A stretch of 46,906 bases of DNA from Acidithiobacillus sp. (GTDB taxonomy: Bacteria > Pseudomonadota > Gammaproteobacteria > Acidithiobacillales > Acidithiobacillaceae): positions 1 through 46,906 of the forward strand of contig NZ_JAGDWX010000037.1 in NCBI RefSeq assembly GCF_023256195.1, read 5' to 3'. Positions 1 to 6,956 of the stretch are shown in pieces. The position numbers and the translations under genes were made by a program. The notes beneath the pieces are model-generated. The model was not told the DNA's origin. It did not search any database and saw nothing but the letters and a program-made list of their open reading frames with translations. Numbering within the stretch: position 1 is the stretch's first letter; each line of letters begins with the position of its first letter.

Positions 1-25
1 GATATTTCGATACTGGGAGGTACCT

Positions 26-955
26 GTGCGCTCATCGGTTCTGATTGCCTGTCTCATGCCCCTTGCCCTTACTCTCGGCGCTGCCCAAGCCGGCGCGGAA
101 GATCTCTACGTCGCCTACGCTGGCTCCATGGGTGCCGTGATGGATCTGCATCTAGGGCCGGAGTTCGCCAAGGCGCACCAGGTCCAATACCGCGGCGAGG
201 GTCAGGGAGCCTATGGCCTCGCCCGCCTCATCGCCGACCACAAGATTCGTCCGGACGTCTTCGTATCCATCACCCCTGGACCCATAGAGATCCTGCAGCA
301 GGCGGGTCTCGTGCGTGCGGCCTATCCCGTCGCCAGCACCCAGATGTGCATCGCCTACAGTCCCGACAGTCCCTACGCCAAGGAATTTGCCGCCGCAGCC
401 CAGGGTCGGAAACCCTGGTACGAGGTCCTGCAGATGCCTGGCGTGAGCTTTGGACGCACCGATCCGCGCACGGACCCGCAGGGACAGAACATCATCTTCA
501 CGATGCTCTTGGCGGAACGGTATTACCACATCCCGGATCTTGCGAAAAAGATCCTGGGTTCACAGACGAATCCGCAGCAGATCTTTACGGAGCCCTCGCT
601 GCTGGCGCGGCTCAAAAGTGGGCAGCTCGCCGCAAGCTCGGGCTATCTCAGTGCCGTCAGCTCCCAGAAACTGCCCTGCATAAAACTGCCGCCGGAAATC
701 AATCTGAGCGACCCACGCTATGCCAAAGACTGGTACGACAAGGTGCAGTTCACCATCACCGTGGATGGCAAGGAAAAAGTCGTGCATCCTCAGCCTCTGG
801 TATTCTATGCCGCGGTTCTGACCGATGCGCCCCACCCCAAGCTCGGCCAGGAATTTGTCGACTATCTGCGCAGTGCCGCGGGGCAAAAACAGTTCCGCGA
901 CAACGGCTACAGCGCGCCCCACGGCCCAACCCTGGGCACGGCCGGCGCCGGCTGA
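26..955 (+). CDS. ModA/WtpA-like periplasmic substrate-binding protein
   Basis: Extracellular solute-binding protein of the molybdate/tungstate (ModA/WtpA) type, expected to capture an oxyanion in the periplasm for an ABC importer. The 309-aa product begins with a signal peptide (residues about 1-24, ending in AQAGA). The mature N-terminus has the family's AYAGSM strand, followed by an EGQGAYGLARLI segment and a PDVFVSITPGPI segment that match the ligand-cleft loops of this family. The GTG start at 26 is preceded by TGGGAGG at a good distance. The gene is convergent with kdpA2, with only 25 bases between stop codons and no obvious terminator. Partner permease and ATPase genes are not in view and could lie left of the window. 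The substrate cannot be read from sequence; sulfate or another small anion remains possible. Confidence 0.8.
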   Translation: MRSSVLIACLMPLALTLGAAQAGAEDLYVAYAGSMGAVMDLHLGPEFAKAHQVQYRGEGQGAYGLARLIADHKIRPDVFVSITPGPIEILQQAGLVRAAYPVASTQMCIAYSPDSPYAKEFAAAAQGRKPWYEVLQMPGVSFGRTDPRTDPQGQNIIFTMLLAERYYHIPDLAKKILGSQTNPQQIFTEPSLLARLKSGQLAASSGYLSAVSSQKLPCIKLPPEINLSDPRYAKDWYDKVQFTITVDGKEKVVHPQPLVFYAAVLTDAPHPKLGQEFVDYLRSAAGQKQFRDNGYSAPHGPTLGTAGAG

Positions 956-980
956 CGCAAGGGCAGTTCGCATCCCCGCT

Positions 981-2720
981 CTAGAGGCGCCATTGCGCTG
1001 CGATTGGGCCCAAGGCAAGAGCGGGGAAAAAGGTCACGGCCGCGAGCAGCAGGATGACGAGGGCCACAAAGACGATCATCAAAGGAGAGTCTTCGCGCAA
1101 GGTTGCGGCTCCCACCGCCGTACCCTGCTTGCACACCAGGCTCCCGGCCAGGGCCAGGAGCGGCAAGATACCAAAATATCGCCCAAAGAGCATGGCCAGA
1201 GCCGACAGCAAATTGTAAAAGCTGGTATTGACATTCAGGCCACCCATATCGCTGCCATTGTTGTTCACAGCACTGCTGAATTCATAGAGGATCTCACTGA
1301 AGCCTTGTGGTCCGGGATTAAAAACGCTTTCCCGGCCTGCCGGCAGGGCCACGGCCAGGGCGGTGGTCAGCAGCACCAACAGGGGCATCAGCAGAATGGC
1401 GAAGGACACCATTTTGACGTCGTAAGCTTCAATTTTCTTACCCAGAAACACCGGCGTCCGTCCAGTCATGAGGCCAGCCAGAAAAACAGCGAAGATCATC
1501 ACGGCCAGAAAACTCTCCAGACCTACGCCGATTCCGCCGTAGAGCAACTCCCCTAGCTGCATGTAGAGCATGTTGATCCCACTACTCATCGGGGCGGCGG
1601 AATCGTAAGCACAGCCGGACATCCCGGCACCTGTAGTAGCGGCTAGACTGCCAAATAGCCCACAGGCACCAGCGCCAAAACGCAGATCTACCCCCTCGAG
1701 ATCACCCCCTCCAGCATAGAGGGGAAGCGCCTCTTGAGCGACGCTGGCGGGTAAACGCGGATTCCCTTGCAGCTCGAAATATTGGCTGGACAAGGATAAA
1801 GGCAGCCACAACAGCACCGTTGTGGCGAGAATGGCCCAAGCGAGCCTTCGACGCCCCAGCATACGTCCAAAGAGAAAGATATAGGCCGTGGGAAAAAGGA
1901 TGAAGGACAGCATCTGCCCAAGATTCGATAAAGGGCTCGGATTGGCGAAAGGATGTGCCGCACCGCCATTGAAAAAGGCGCCACCGTTACCACCCAGGAT
2001 AGTGATAGCTTCTTGCGAAGCAGCAGGGCCCATGGCCAGAACCTGCTGATGCACTCCACGGCCGTCATACACGAAGGGCTGTATGAGATCGGCGTGGACA
2101 TAGGCCGCCAGATTCTGAATGGCCCCCTGCTGTACATAAAAGAGCGCAAATATGGCAGCGACGGGCAGAAAAAGGTAGAGCACCGTGCGGGTGACATCGA
2201 CCCAGAAATTTCCGAGACCCTTGCCCTTCCTGCGCATAAACGCACGGGTGAGGGCGAGCAGAGTCGCCGCGCCGCTCGCCCCCGCCAGAAAGTTTTGTTG
2301 GGCCAGACCCAAGGCCTGGGAAAGATAACTCAAGGTACTTTCGCCGCCATAGTCCTGCAGATTGGTGGTCGTCACAAAACTCGCGGCCGTGTTGAATGCC
2401 ATCACCGAAGACATCCCGGGGAAATGCTCGGGGTTGAAGGGCAGATGTCCCTGCAACGGGAGCAAAAGATAGAGGGTTACGGCACCCAGTACATTGAAGC
2501 CGAGGAAGTTCAGAGCATAACTTTTCCAGTCCATGTCCTCCCGGGCGGCTCCGCCCGCCACACGATAAATCCCTTTTTCCACAGGGCCCAGGAGCCTACG
2601 CGCCCAAAAGGGTCGACCGTCGTAGACCGCTTCCAGATAGGCGGCCAAGGGGTAGGCCAAGGCTATGGAAAGGCCCAGAACCAAAAGAGTTTGCAGGAGG
2701 GAAGCCGTAAAACCGCTCAC
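981..2720 (-). CDS. Orphan second KdpA-like potassium channel subunit (KdpA2)
   Basis: Paralogue of KdpA, the SKT-type channel subunit of the KdpFABC potassium pump; 579 aa with the expected series of membrane segments and four pore loops. It aligns along its length with the canonical KdpA at 9034-10803. Pore loops differ: loop 1 (about 110-122) has SFVTTTN where the canonical copy has SFVSNTN; loop 2 (about 242-250) has GGNGGAFFN instead of GTNGGGFFN; loop 3 (about 360-374) has GAGMSGCAYDS instead of [11 protein letters not shown]; loop 4 (about 484-495) has NNNGSDMGG instead of NNNGSAFGG, placing an Asp (491) beside the filter. No kdpB, kdpC or kdpF lies next to it. The GTG start has GGAG 8-9 bases upstream. 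It is the last gene of a leftward operon with a PUA-less ProB and small proteins. It may exchange into the Kdp complex or act alone; neither is shown. Confidence 0.88.
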   Translation of the reverse strand: MSGFTASLLQTLLVLGLSIALAYPLAAYLEAVYDGRPFWARRLLGPVEKGIYRVAGGAAREDMDWKSYALNFLGFNVLGAVTLYLLLPLQGHLPFNPEHFPGMSSVMAFNTAASFVTTTNLQDYGGESTLSYLSQALGLAQQNFLAGASGAATLLALTRAFMRRKGKGLGNFWVDVTRTVLYLFLPVAAIFALFYVQQGAIQNLAAYVHADLIQPFVYDGRGVHQQVLAMGPAASQEAITILGGNGGAFFNGGAAHPFANPSPLSNLGQMLSFILFPTAYIFLFGRMLGRRRLAWAILATTVLLWLPLSLSSQYFELQGNPRLPASVAQEALPLYAGGGDLEGVDLRFGAGACGLFGSLAATTGAGMSGCAYDSAAPMSSGINMLYMQLGELLYGGIGVGLESFLAVMIFAVFLAGLMTGRTPVFLGKKIEAYDVKMVSFAILLMPLLVLLTTALAVALPAGRESVFNPGPQGFSEILYEFSSAVNNNGSDMGGLNVNTSFYNLLSALAMLFGRYFGILPLLALAGSLVCKQGTAVGAATLREDSPLMIVFVALVILLLAAVTFFPALALGPIAAQWRL

Positions 2721-2766
2721 AAGTCACGCTCCATGGATTCGGACGGCCTCATCGGTATCGGAATAC

Positions 2767-2867
2767 GCCAAGACCGCCACGGAAGGTCTCTCGCGGACAA
2801 GATCGTGCTGACAAACGGAGCGCGAGACGCTCTGTCCAGGGAAAGACCTTCCGTCGCCGCCTTTGGC
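2767..2867 (-). ncRNA. Candidate structured 5' leader of kdpA2
   Basis: The 160-base gap before kdpA2 contains nested inverted repeats. A perfect 11-bp pair (2779-2789 with 2844-2854) encloses an inner stem of GACA (2810-2813) with TGTC (2833-2836) and GAGCG (2818-2822) with CGCTC (2828-2832). An outer pair GCCAA (2767-2771) with TTGGC (2863-2867) closes it. There is no T-run, so a simple terminator is unlikely. It does not match a riboswitch class I recognise. It could be a regulatory RNA, a processing site or a stability element. Confidence 0.4.
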
Positions 2868-2879
2868 TGGATAGATTTA

Positions 2880-3347
2880 TCAAAAACCGACGGCGCGTTG
2901 CTGTACCGTGGACTGTGGGGACTGCTCGGCGGTCGCGGACTCCGTGGACGGGGAGTGCGCGTAGCGTGTCCGAAGGCGCGCCAAATCCCCGGCGCTCAGA
3001 CGCCATTCCTGCCAGAAGGCGGCACCATCGAGGCCGATGCGCCAGAAGCCAAGGGTGGAGCTTTCGCGGCAGTACCAGAAGGCTCGATGTTCGATATCGG
3101 CCAAGAGCTCCCAGCGACGCATTTCCCTTGCCTTACGCGCAGGCTCGGCAAAGGCCTTGCCCCAGGGGAAATCATCGTGCGGCGCCACTTGCGGCAGCAG
3201 TTCACTGAGATCGAGCGTGGTGACGCTTCCCGAATACCTCGCGCGATGCGTACGGTGTGCGGCATCCAGGCCGCGCAGATGCCGGGAATACAGCCAATAC
3301 AATGCCAACAAGAGCAGCGCGAAGCTGAGAATCACGACCGATAACAT
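2880..3347 (-). CDS. Small single-pass membrane protein, unknown function
   Basis: 155-aa protein not recognised as a named family. It starts with one hydrophobic segment (about residues 2-20) ending in YWLYSR, followed by a basic stretch and a soluble domain of about 110 residues containing FPWGKAF and a Trp-rich part (FWYCRESSTLGFWRIG). The last 20 or so residues are Ser/Thr/Gln-rich and probably disordered. The ATG at 3347 has GGGAGG seven bases upstream and is preferred over a GTG at 3410, which overlaps the previous stop as GTGA and would add 21 residues. It sits between the 105-aa membrane protein and kdpA2 in the leftward accessory operon. Confidence 0.7.
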   Translation of the reverse strand: MLSVVILSFALLLLALYWLYSRHLRGLDAAHRTHRARYSGSVTTLDLSELLPQVAPHDDFPWGKAFAEPARKAREMRRWELLADIEHRAFWYCRESSTLGFWRIGLDGAAFWQEWRLSAGDLARLRTRYAHSPSTESATAEQSPQSTVQQRAVGF

Positions 3348-3406
3348 AAGAAAACCCTCCCAATCGCGAGACACGACGGACACAGTGGAATCCCATCCCA
3401 GATCGA

Positions 3407-3724
3407 TCACGGCCGCAGCCTCCGCAGATGGGCGTCGGACCAGTGGCCCTTCCTGGCCTCATGCCGCACTTCGTGAAAGCCGCGCAAAAAGGCGTAGAGG
3501 CAAGGATCCTGCCCCTCACTGCGCAAAGGCCAGCGCCCTTGGGCGATGGTGATGGCCTGGTACAGGGGCGCGGCGGGATGCTCCTCGGCCCAACGACGAC
3601 CGTCGCGATAGGCAGCGCGCCGGCGGCTCCGCTCTCGCGCCGCCCAACTCAGGAATGCCGCTAGTGCCAGCACAAACCATGGCATTGCGGGCAGCAGATG
3701 GGACCACCAATCCTGCGAAATCAT
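3407..3724 (-). CDS. Small membrane protein with RWA..EHP / YAF.RGF module
   Basis: 105-aa protein of unknown function. One membrane segment lies at about residues 11-28, followed by an Arg-rich stretch (ERSRRRAAYR). Residues about 40-88 carry a pattern GxRWAxEHP ... LYAFxRGFxxxR that also occurs in the 69-aa protein at 4709-4918 of the same operon, so the two appear to share a domain. The ATG at 3724 is preceded by GAGG about eight bases upstream. The reading frame is open further upstream, but that part overlaps the end of the glutamate 5-kinase gene and has no ribosome site. No catalytic residues can be named. Confidence 0.7.
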   Translation of the reverse strand: MISQDWWSHLLPAMPWFVLALAAFLSWAARERSRRRAAYRDGRRWAEEHPAAPLYQAITIAQGRWPLRSEGQDPCLYAFLRGFHEVRHEARKGHWSDAHLRRLRP

Positions 3725-3761
3725 GGCAGCATCCTCGTATCGAACCGGTCCGAAGCCGAGC

Positions 3762-4664
3762 CTAGGCCCAGGTATAAACGGGCTGCGGCAGGGTCGGCAG
3801 ACCCAGTCGCTGGGCAAGACTGCGCATCGTCGCCGGCGCCAGCCAGGTACCCAGTCCTTCACCCTGTCGCACCCGCAGCAGCACCCTTGCCTGGCGGCCC
3901 GCAGCGATAAGGGTCGGGATACCGCGACGTCCGACAAGGCCCGCTGCCCGAATCTTGGTTGCCATGCCGCCCGTACCCAGAGCGCCTTTGCTGCCGCCAG
4001 CCATGGCGATGAGCCTCGGATCATCGCAGCGGCAGCTGTCCACCAGGCGTGCCATGGGGTCTCGGCGAGGATCGGCGGTATACAATCCGACCTGATCCGT
4101 GAGCAGCAAGAGAAGATCGGCGCGCCAGATCCGAGCTACCTGTGCCGCCAGCAGATCGTTGTTGCCGATACCATTGTTGGCATGGACCGTAGCGTCGTTT
4201 TCATTGAGGATAGGGATCGCGCCAGCCACCAGCAGCGCGTCGATGGAATCCCGCAGACGCCGCTGGGCCGACCGCCCCGATAGGTCCACATTGGTCAGCA
4301 ACAGTTGCCCACAGAGGGTATCGCTGGCCTCGAAGCACTCCTGAAAAACGCGCAGCAGTGTCGCCTGCCCGAGACTCGCGGCGGCACGACGCGCCACGTC
4401 TGCGGCGCTGCCGTTCACATCGCCGCATGCCAGATGGCCGCGCCCGACACTGACGGAACCCGAACTTACCAGTACGACGTCCAAACCCTGTTGGCGTAGA
4501 GTCGCCATCTGAAAAACCAGACTGCGAATGGCGAGACGATCCGGCTGACCGTCTTCCCGGGTGAGCAGACTGCTGCCCACCTTGACCACCCAACGCCGCC
4601 CATACTGCGCGGCACGCCGGTTGGGCGGACTCGACCGCGTCATTTCATTGGCGTATATCGACAT
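3762..4664 (-). CDS. proB: Glutamate 5-kinase lacking the PUA domain
   Basis: Amino-acid kinase family glutamate 5-kinase, which makes gamma-glutamyl phosphate, the first step of proline synthesis. Visible motifs are VVKVGSSLLT (26-35), VLVSSGSVSVGR (64-75), NEND (154-157), LLLLTDQVGLYTADPR (185-200) and GALGTGGMATK. At 300 aa it stops after the kinase fold and lacks the C-terminal PUA domain that gives the common bacterial enzyme about 365-370 aa. The usual GDND motif reads GNND (167-170), so one conserved Asp is Asn. The ATG at 4664 has AGGAG seven bases upstream. No proA is nearby. Placement in a Kdp-linked operon suggests a stress-specific paralogue making proline as an osmolyte; loss of PUA might change proline feedback. 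That is inference. Confidence 0.85.
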   Translation of the reverse strand: MSIYANEMTRSSPPNRRAAQYGRRWVVKVGSSLLTREDGQPDRLAIRSLVFQMATLRQQGLDVVLVSSGSVSVGRGHLACGDVNGSAADVARRAAASLGQATLLRVFQECFEASDTLCGQLLLTNVDLSGRSAQRRLRDSIDALLVAGAIPILNENDATVHANNGIGNNDLLAAQVARIWRADLLLLLTDQVGLYTADPRRDPMARLVDSCRCDDPRLIAMAGGSKGALGTGGMATKIRAAGLVGRRGIPTLIAAGRQARVLLRVRQGEGLGTWLAPATMRSLAQRLGLPTLPQPVYTWA

Positions 4665-4708
4665 GGCAGACTCCTGTGCTGACCATTGGTCTTGGCGCGA
4701 GGTATTCC

Positions 4709-4918
4709 TCAGGCCGGCTCGCTTTCGGCCGGTTGTTCACCAGCGCGGGCCATGGCGAACCCGCGTTCGAAGGCGTAAAGCAAGACTCCTGCACTGGTTT
4801 CGGGATACAGGGCATAACAGGCCGCTTCCACCGCATCGGCATCGGCCTGCGGATGCTCCAAGGCCCAACGGTATCCCTGCCATTCGGCCTTCATTATCTG
4901 CAGTTTCAGAGATTCCAT
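4709..4918 (-). CDS. 69-aa soluble protein with RWA..EHP / YAF.RGF module
   Basis: Short protein of unknown function, probably cytoplasmic, and first gene of the leftward accessory operon (44 bases before the glutamate 5-kinase). Residues about 12-58 contain GYRWALEHP and LLYAFERGFAMAR, matching the spacing and key residues of the module in the 105-aa membrane protein two genes downstream. The C-terminal tail (EQPAESEPA) is acidic. The ATG at 4918 has GGGAGA seven bases upstream; an in-frame extension to 4993 has no ribosome site and runs into the promoter region. A KdpE-like site lies 85 bases upstream. Confidence 0.68.
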   Translation of the reverse strand: MESLKLQIMKAEWQGYRWALEHPQADADAVEAACYALYPETSAGVLLYAFERGFAMARAGEQPAESEPA

Positions 4919-5003
4919 GACTCGTCTCCCATGACTGACAAGCACATTTTTATGAGCGCACGTTCTTTGTTTTAGAAGTTTAGTCCCGACCATTTTCCCG
5001 GGC

Positions 5004-5020
5004 TATAAAAAACGCATAAA
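5004..5020 (-). promoter_or_regulatory. KdpE-like binding site before the accessory operon
   Basis: Read on the minus strand, TTTATG, five bases, TTTATA: two half-sites at 11-base spacing. They are identical to the two half-sites before the main kdp operon. The known E. coli KdpE site is of the form TTTATA-N5-TTTACA. The site ends 85 bases upstream of the 69-aa gene. Binding is inferred. Confidence 0.55.
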
Positions 5021-5039
5021 TTCGGACGGGCCAGCAGAA

Positions 5040-6203
5040 CTAGAAAAGCAAACCCGTTTCCAGAAGTCCCCGGGTCTGGCTGCGATCCTTGCCCCTCGGC
5101 CCGGCAAAGCCCTGACCCGAAGGGGAGAAGGCGCAGACATAAGAGAACTCCGCCCGGGCAAAGAAAGCTCCCTGCCGAAAGCTCGGAGTCAGGGTCAGGG
5201 ACCAGGCGTGGGAGTCGCCCGGCAGGTTGGTGATGCCCTGAGCATAGGGACTGGCGGCGCCACTACCCGACACCTCCAGATACTCCACCCGCCCGCCCAG
5301 AGACCAGTGCGAGGTCCAATGGTAGCTTCCCAAAACCCCGACACCCAGATTGTGGAAGGACTGAGTCAGACCGATACCGGGTTGACGCGGGGTGTGCATA
5401 TATTGCACGTACGTTGTCAGCGCCCAAGGCTCGGCATCGTAGCTGTAACTGAGCCCATAGATTGCGCTGTCGTCGGCACCATCGCTGATATTGCCACCTG
5501 TGGCACTGCTGGTATTCCCGCCCGCGCGACCCAGATTACCGCCACCGTAAAAACCAATGCTATTGTGGGCATCCAGAGCGTAGCTGAGAGCACCCGAAAG
5601 GTTATTGAAACGATCGCTGTAGTAACCATCCGTCCAAGCCAGAGACGCCGTCAGCGCGCCCCAATGGCCATTGAGCTGTACGCCCCGGCTGATGTTGGGT
5701 GCCACATTCCAGAGCAGGCCCCGTTCGATATCGATATTTTCGTAGGTGAAGCCACTTTCGACACCAATGAGGGAGGGCAGCTTGCCCACCTGTAAGGAGA
5801 AATGCGCATTGGGAACGATGCTCAGATAGGCAATGGGCAGCGCGCCGAACTGCTGCAGGGTGTTGCTGGTGGAGCTGAAGCCGCTGGCGAGGGTGGGATA
5901 GTTGTAGGCACCCCCTTCCAAATAGAATTGCACGAGGCCCTGATCCTTCTGCACGATGACCAGTGCATTGCTGAGATCAAGGCCTTCGTGCTTGGCGCCC
6001 AGAGTGCCGCCCGCACCCTGGGGATGGTTCTGGGCAAAGGCAAAGGCGCTGACGACACCCTGCACCCCCAGCCTCCCCAAAGGCCCGGCATCGATCTCAT
6101 AGGGCTTGGGCAGGGTATAGGCGCAAGCCATGGCCGGCAGGCCGAGGAGGCCGACGGCCACAACCCAGTTGCGGCATTTCAGGATACGAGCGTAACGAGA
6201 CAT
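5040..6203 (-). CDS. Outer-membrane beta-barrel porin (OmpL-like/BBP2-type)
   Basis: 387-aa secreted protein with an N-terminal signal peptide (about 1-29, cleavage near MACAY). The remainder is built of alternating beta-strand patterns rich in Gly, Tyr and Ser, and the chain ends in ETGLLF, with the terminal Phe typical of barrel proteins assembled by BamA. Segments such as FSLQVGKLPSLIG and YENIDIERGLLWN resemble the beta-barrel porin-2/OmpL family. The ATG at 6203 has AGAGGAAG seven bases upstream and puts the signal peptide at the true N-terminus; the frame stays open to 6275 without support. It lies directly after the kdpC terminator, with four phased KdpE-like half-sites in its promoter, suggesting induction with Kdp. 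The permeant solute is unknown. Confidence 0.78.
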   Translation of the reverse strand: MSRYARILKCRNWVVAVGLLGLPAMACAYTLPKPYEIDAGPLGRLGVQGVVSAFAFAQNHPQGAGGTLGAKHEGLDLSNALVIVQKDQGLVQFYLEGGAYNYPTLASGFSSTSNTLQQFGALPIAYLSIVPNAHFSLQVGKLPSLIGVESGFTYENIDIERGLLWNVAPNISRGVQLNGHWGALTASLAWTDGYYSDRFNNLSGALSYALDAHNSIGFYGGGNLGRAGGNTSSATGGNISDGADDSAIYGLSYSYDAEPWALTTYVQYMHTPRQPGIGLTQSFHNLGVGVLGSYHWTSHWSLGGRVEYLEVSGSGAASPYAQGITNLPGDSHAWSLTLTPSFRQGAFFARAEFSYVCAFSPSGQGFAGPRGKDRSQTRGLLETGLLF

Positions 6204-6250
6204 GGAACTTCCTCTGGAGAATTGCCTGTGCGCCACACTAATCAAAATCC

Positions 6251-6289
6251 TGTAAAAAGGCTCTAAAAAACCCATAAAATTTCTGTAAA
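6251..6289 (-). promoter_or_regulatory. Four phased KdpE-like half-sites before the porin gene
   Basis: On the minus strand the order is TTTACA, TTTATG, TTTAGA, TTTACA, each separated by five bases. The half-sites start at exact 11-base steps (plus-strand left ends 6284, 6273, 6262, 6251). This fits a regulator bound along one face of the helix and resembles the TTTATA-N5-TTTACA KdpE site. The array lies 47 bases upstream of the porin start codon. Confidence 0.6.
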
Positions 6290-6307
6290 ATTCAGGATCG
6301 TGATCAT

Positions 6308-6332
6308 AAAAAAAGGCGCCGTATGGCGCCTT
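6308..6332 (-). terminator. Rho-independent terminator after kdpC
   Basis: An 8-bp stem (6313-6320 with 6325-6332, core GGCGCC/GGCGCC) with a GTAT loop is followed on the minus strand by a run of seven T. It begins 18 bases after the kdpC stop codon, so it should end the kdpFABC transcript before the porin promoter. The A-run on the other side could also allow weak rightward termination. Confidence 0.85.
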
Positions 6333-6349
6333 GAAAAAAGTGAAGCGTT

Positions 6350-6946
6350 TTACTTAGCCTTTCCTTGTTGCTGATATAGCCGATGTAGGGCCAGGTTCAA
6401 TTCCAACACATTCACCCGGGGCTCGCCGATGAAACCCAGAACGGCGGGGCGGGTGTAGCGCTGGATGAGTGCCGCCACCTGCGCCTCCGGCAAATGCCCC
6501 GCCTGGGCCACCCGCGCCAGCTGGTAGCGAGCAGCGGCAATGCTGATGTCAGGGTCAAGTCCGCTCATGGACGAGGTGACGAGATCTACCGGCACTGGAC
6601 GATCGCCATCGGCCGGATCCGCCGCCCGCAGGCGCGCGACCCGCTCCTGGACGTGTCGGACGAGCTCTGGATTGGTCGGCCCGAGATTGGAGGCGCCGGA
6701 GTTTTCGGCGTCGTAGGGCACCGGGTCCGTCGCCGATGGACGTCCCCAGAAATACTGGGGCTGGTCAAAGTACTGACCGATGAGCCGGGAGCCCACCACC
6801 TTGCCGTTTTCGCGGATGAGGGAGCCGTTGGCCTGGTGCGGAAACAGTACTTGGGCCAGGCCCGTGACCAGGAGCGGATAAACGATGCCCGTAGCGACCA
6901 CCAGCAGGGCAAAGACGATGAGTGCTGCGCGTAAGGAACGGATCAT
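6350..6946 (-). CDS. kdpC: Potassium-transporting ATPase subunit C
   Basis: KdpC stabilises the KdpFABC complex and contacts the P-type ATPase subunit at the periplasmic face. The 198-aa product has one N-terminal membrane segment (about 8-30) and a periplasmic domain. Family motifs are visible: IGQYFDQPQYFWGRPSAT, a YDAENSGASNLGPTNP stretch and PVDLVTSSMSGLDPDIS. The ATG at 6946 lies ten bases after the kdpB stop, so the genes are cotranscribed. Length is normal. An intrinsic terminator follows immediately. Confidence 0.97.
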   Translation of the reverse strand: MIRSLRAALIVFALLVVATGIVYPLLVTGLAQVLFPHQANGSLIRENGKVVGSRLIGQYFDQPQYFWGRPSATDPVPYDAENSGASNLGPTNPELVRHVQERVARLRAADPADGDRPVPVDLVTSSMSGLDPDISIAAARYQLARVAQAGHLPEAQVAALIQRYTRPAVLGFIGEPRVNVLELNLALHRLYQQQGKAK

Positions 6947-6956
6947 GGTGCGGTCC

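Noticed and set aside
2779-2854. Inverted repeat before kdpA2 as an intrinsic terminator
   Set aside because: The loop is long and structured and there is no T-run on either strand.
2749-3006. 85-aa ORF just before kdpA2, considered as a kdpF analogue
   Set aside because: Arg-rich with no hydrophobic span, and overlapping the end of the 155-aa gene.
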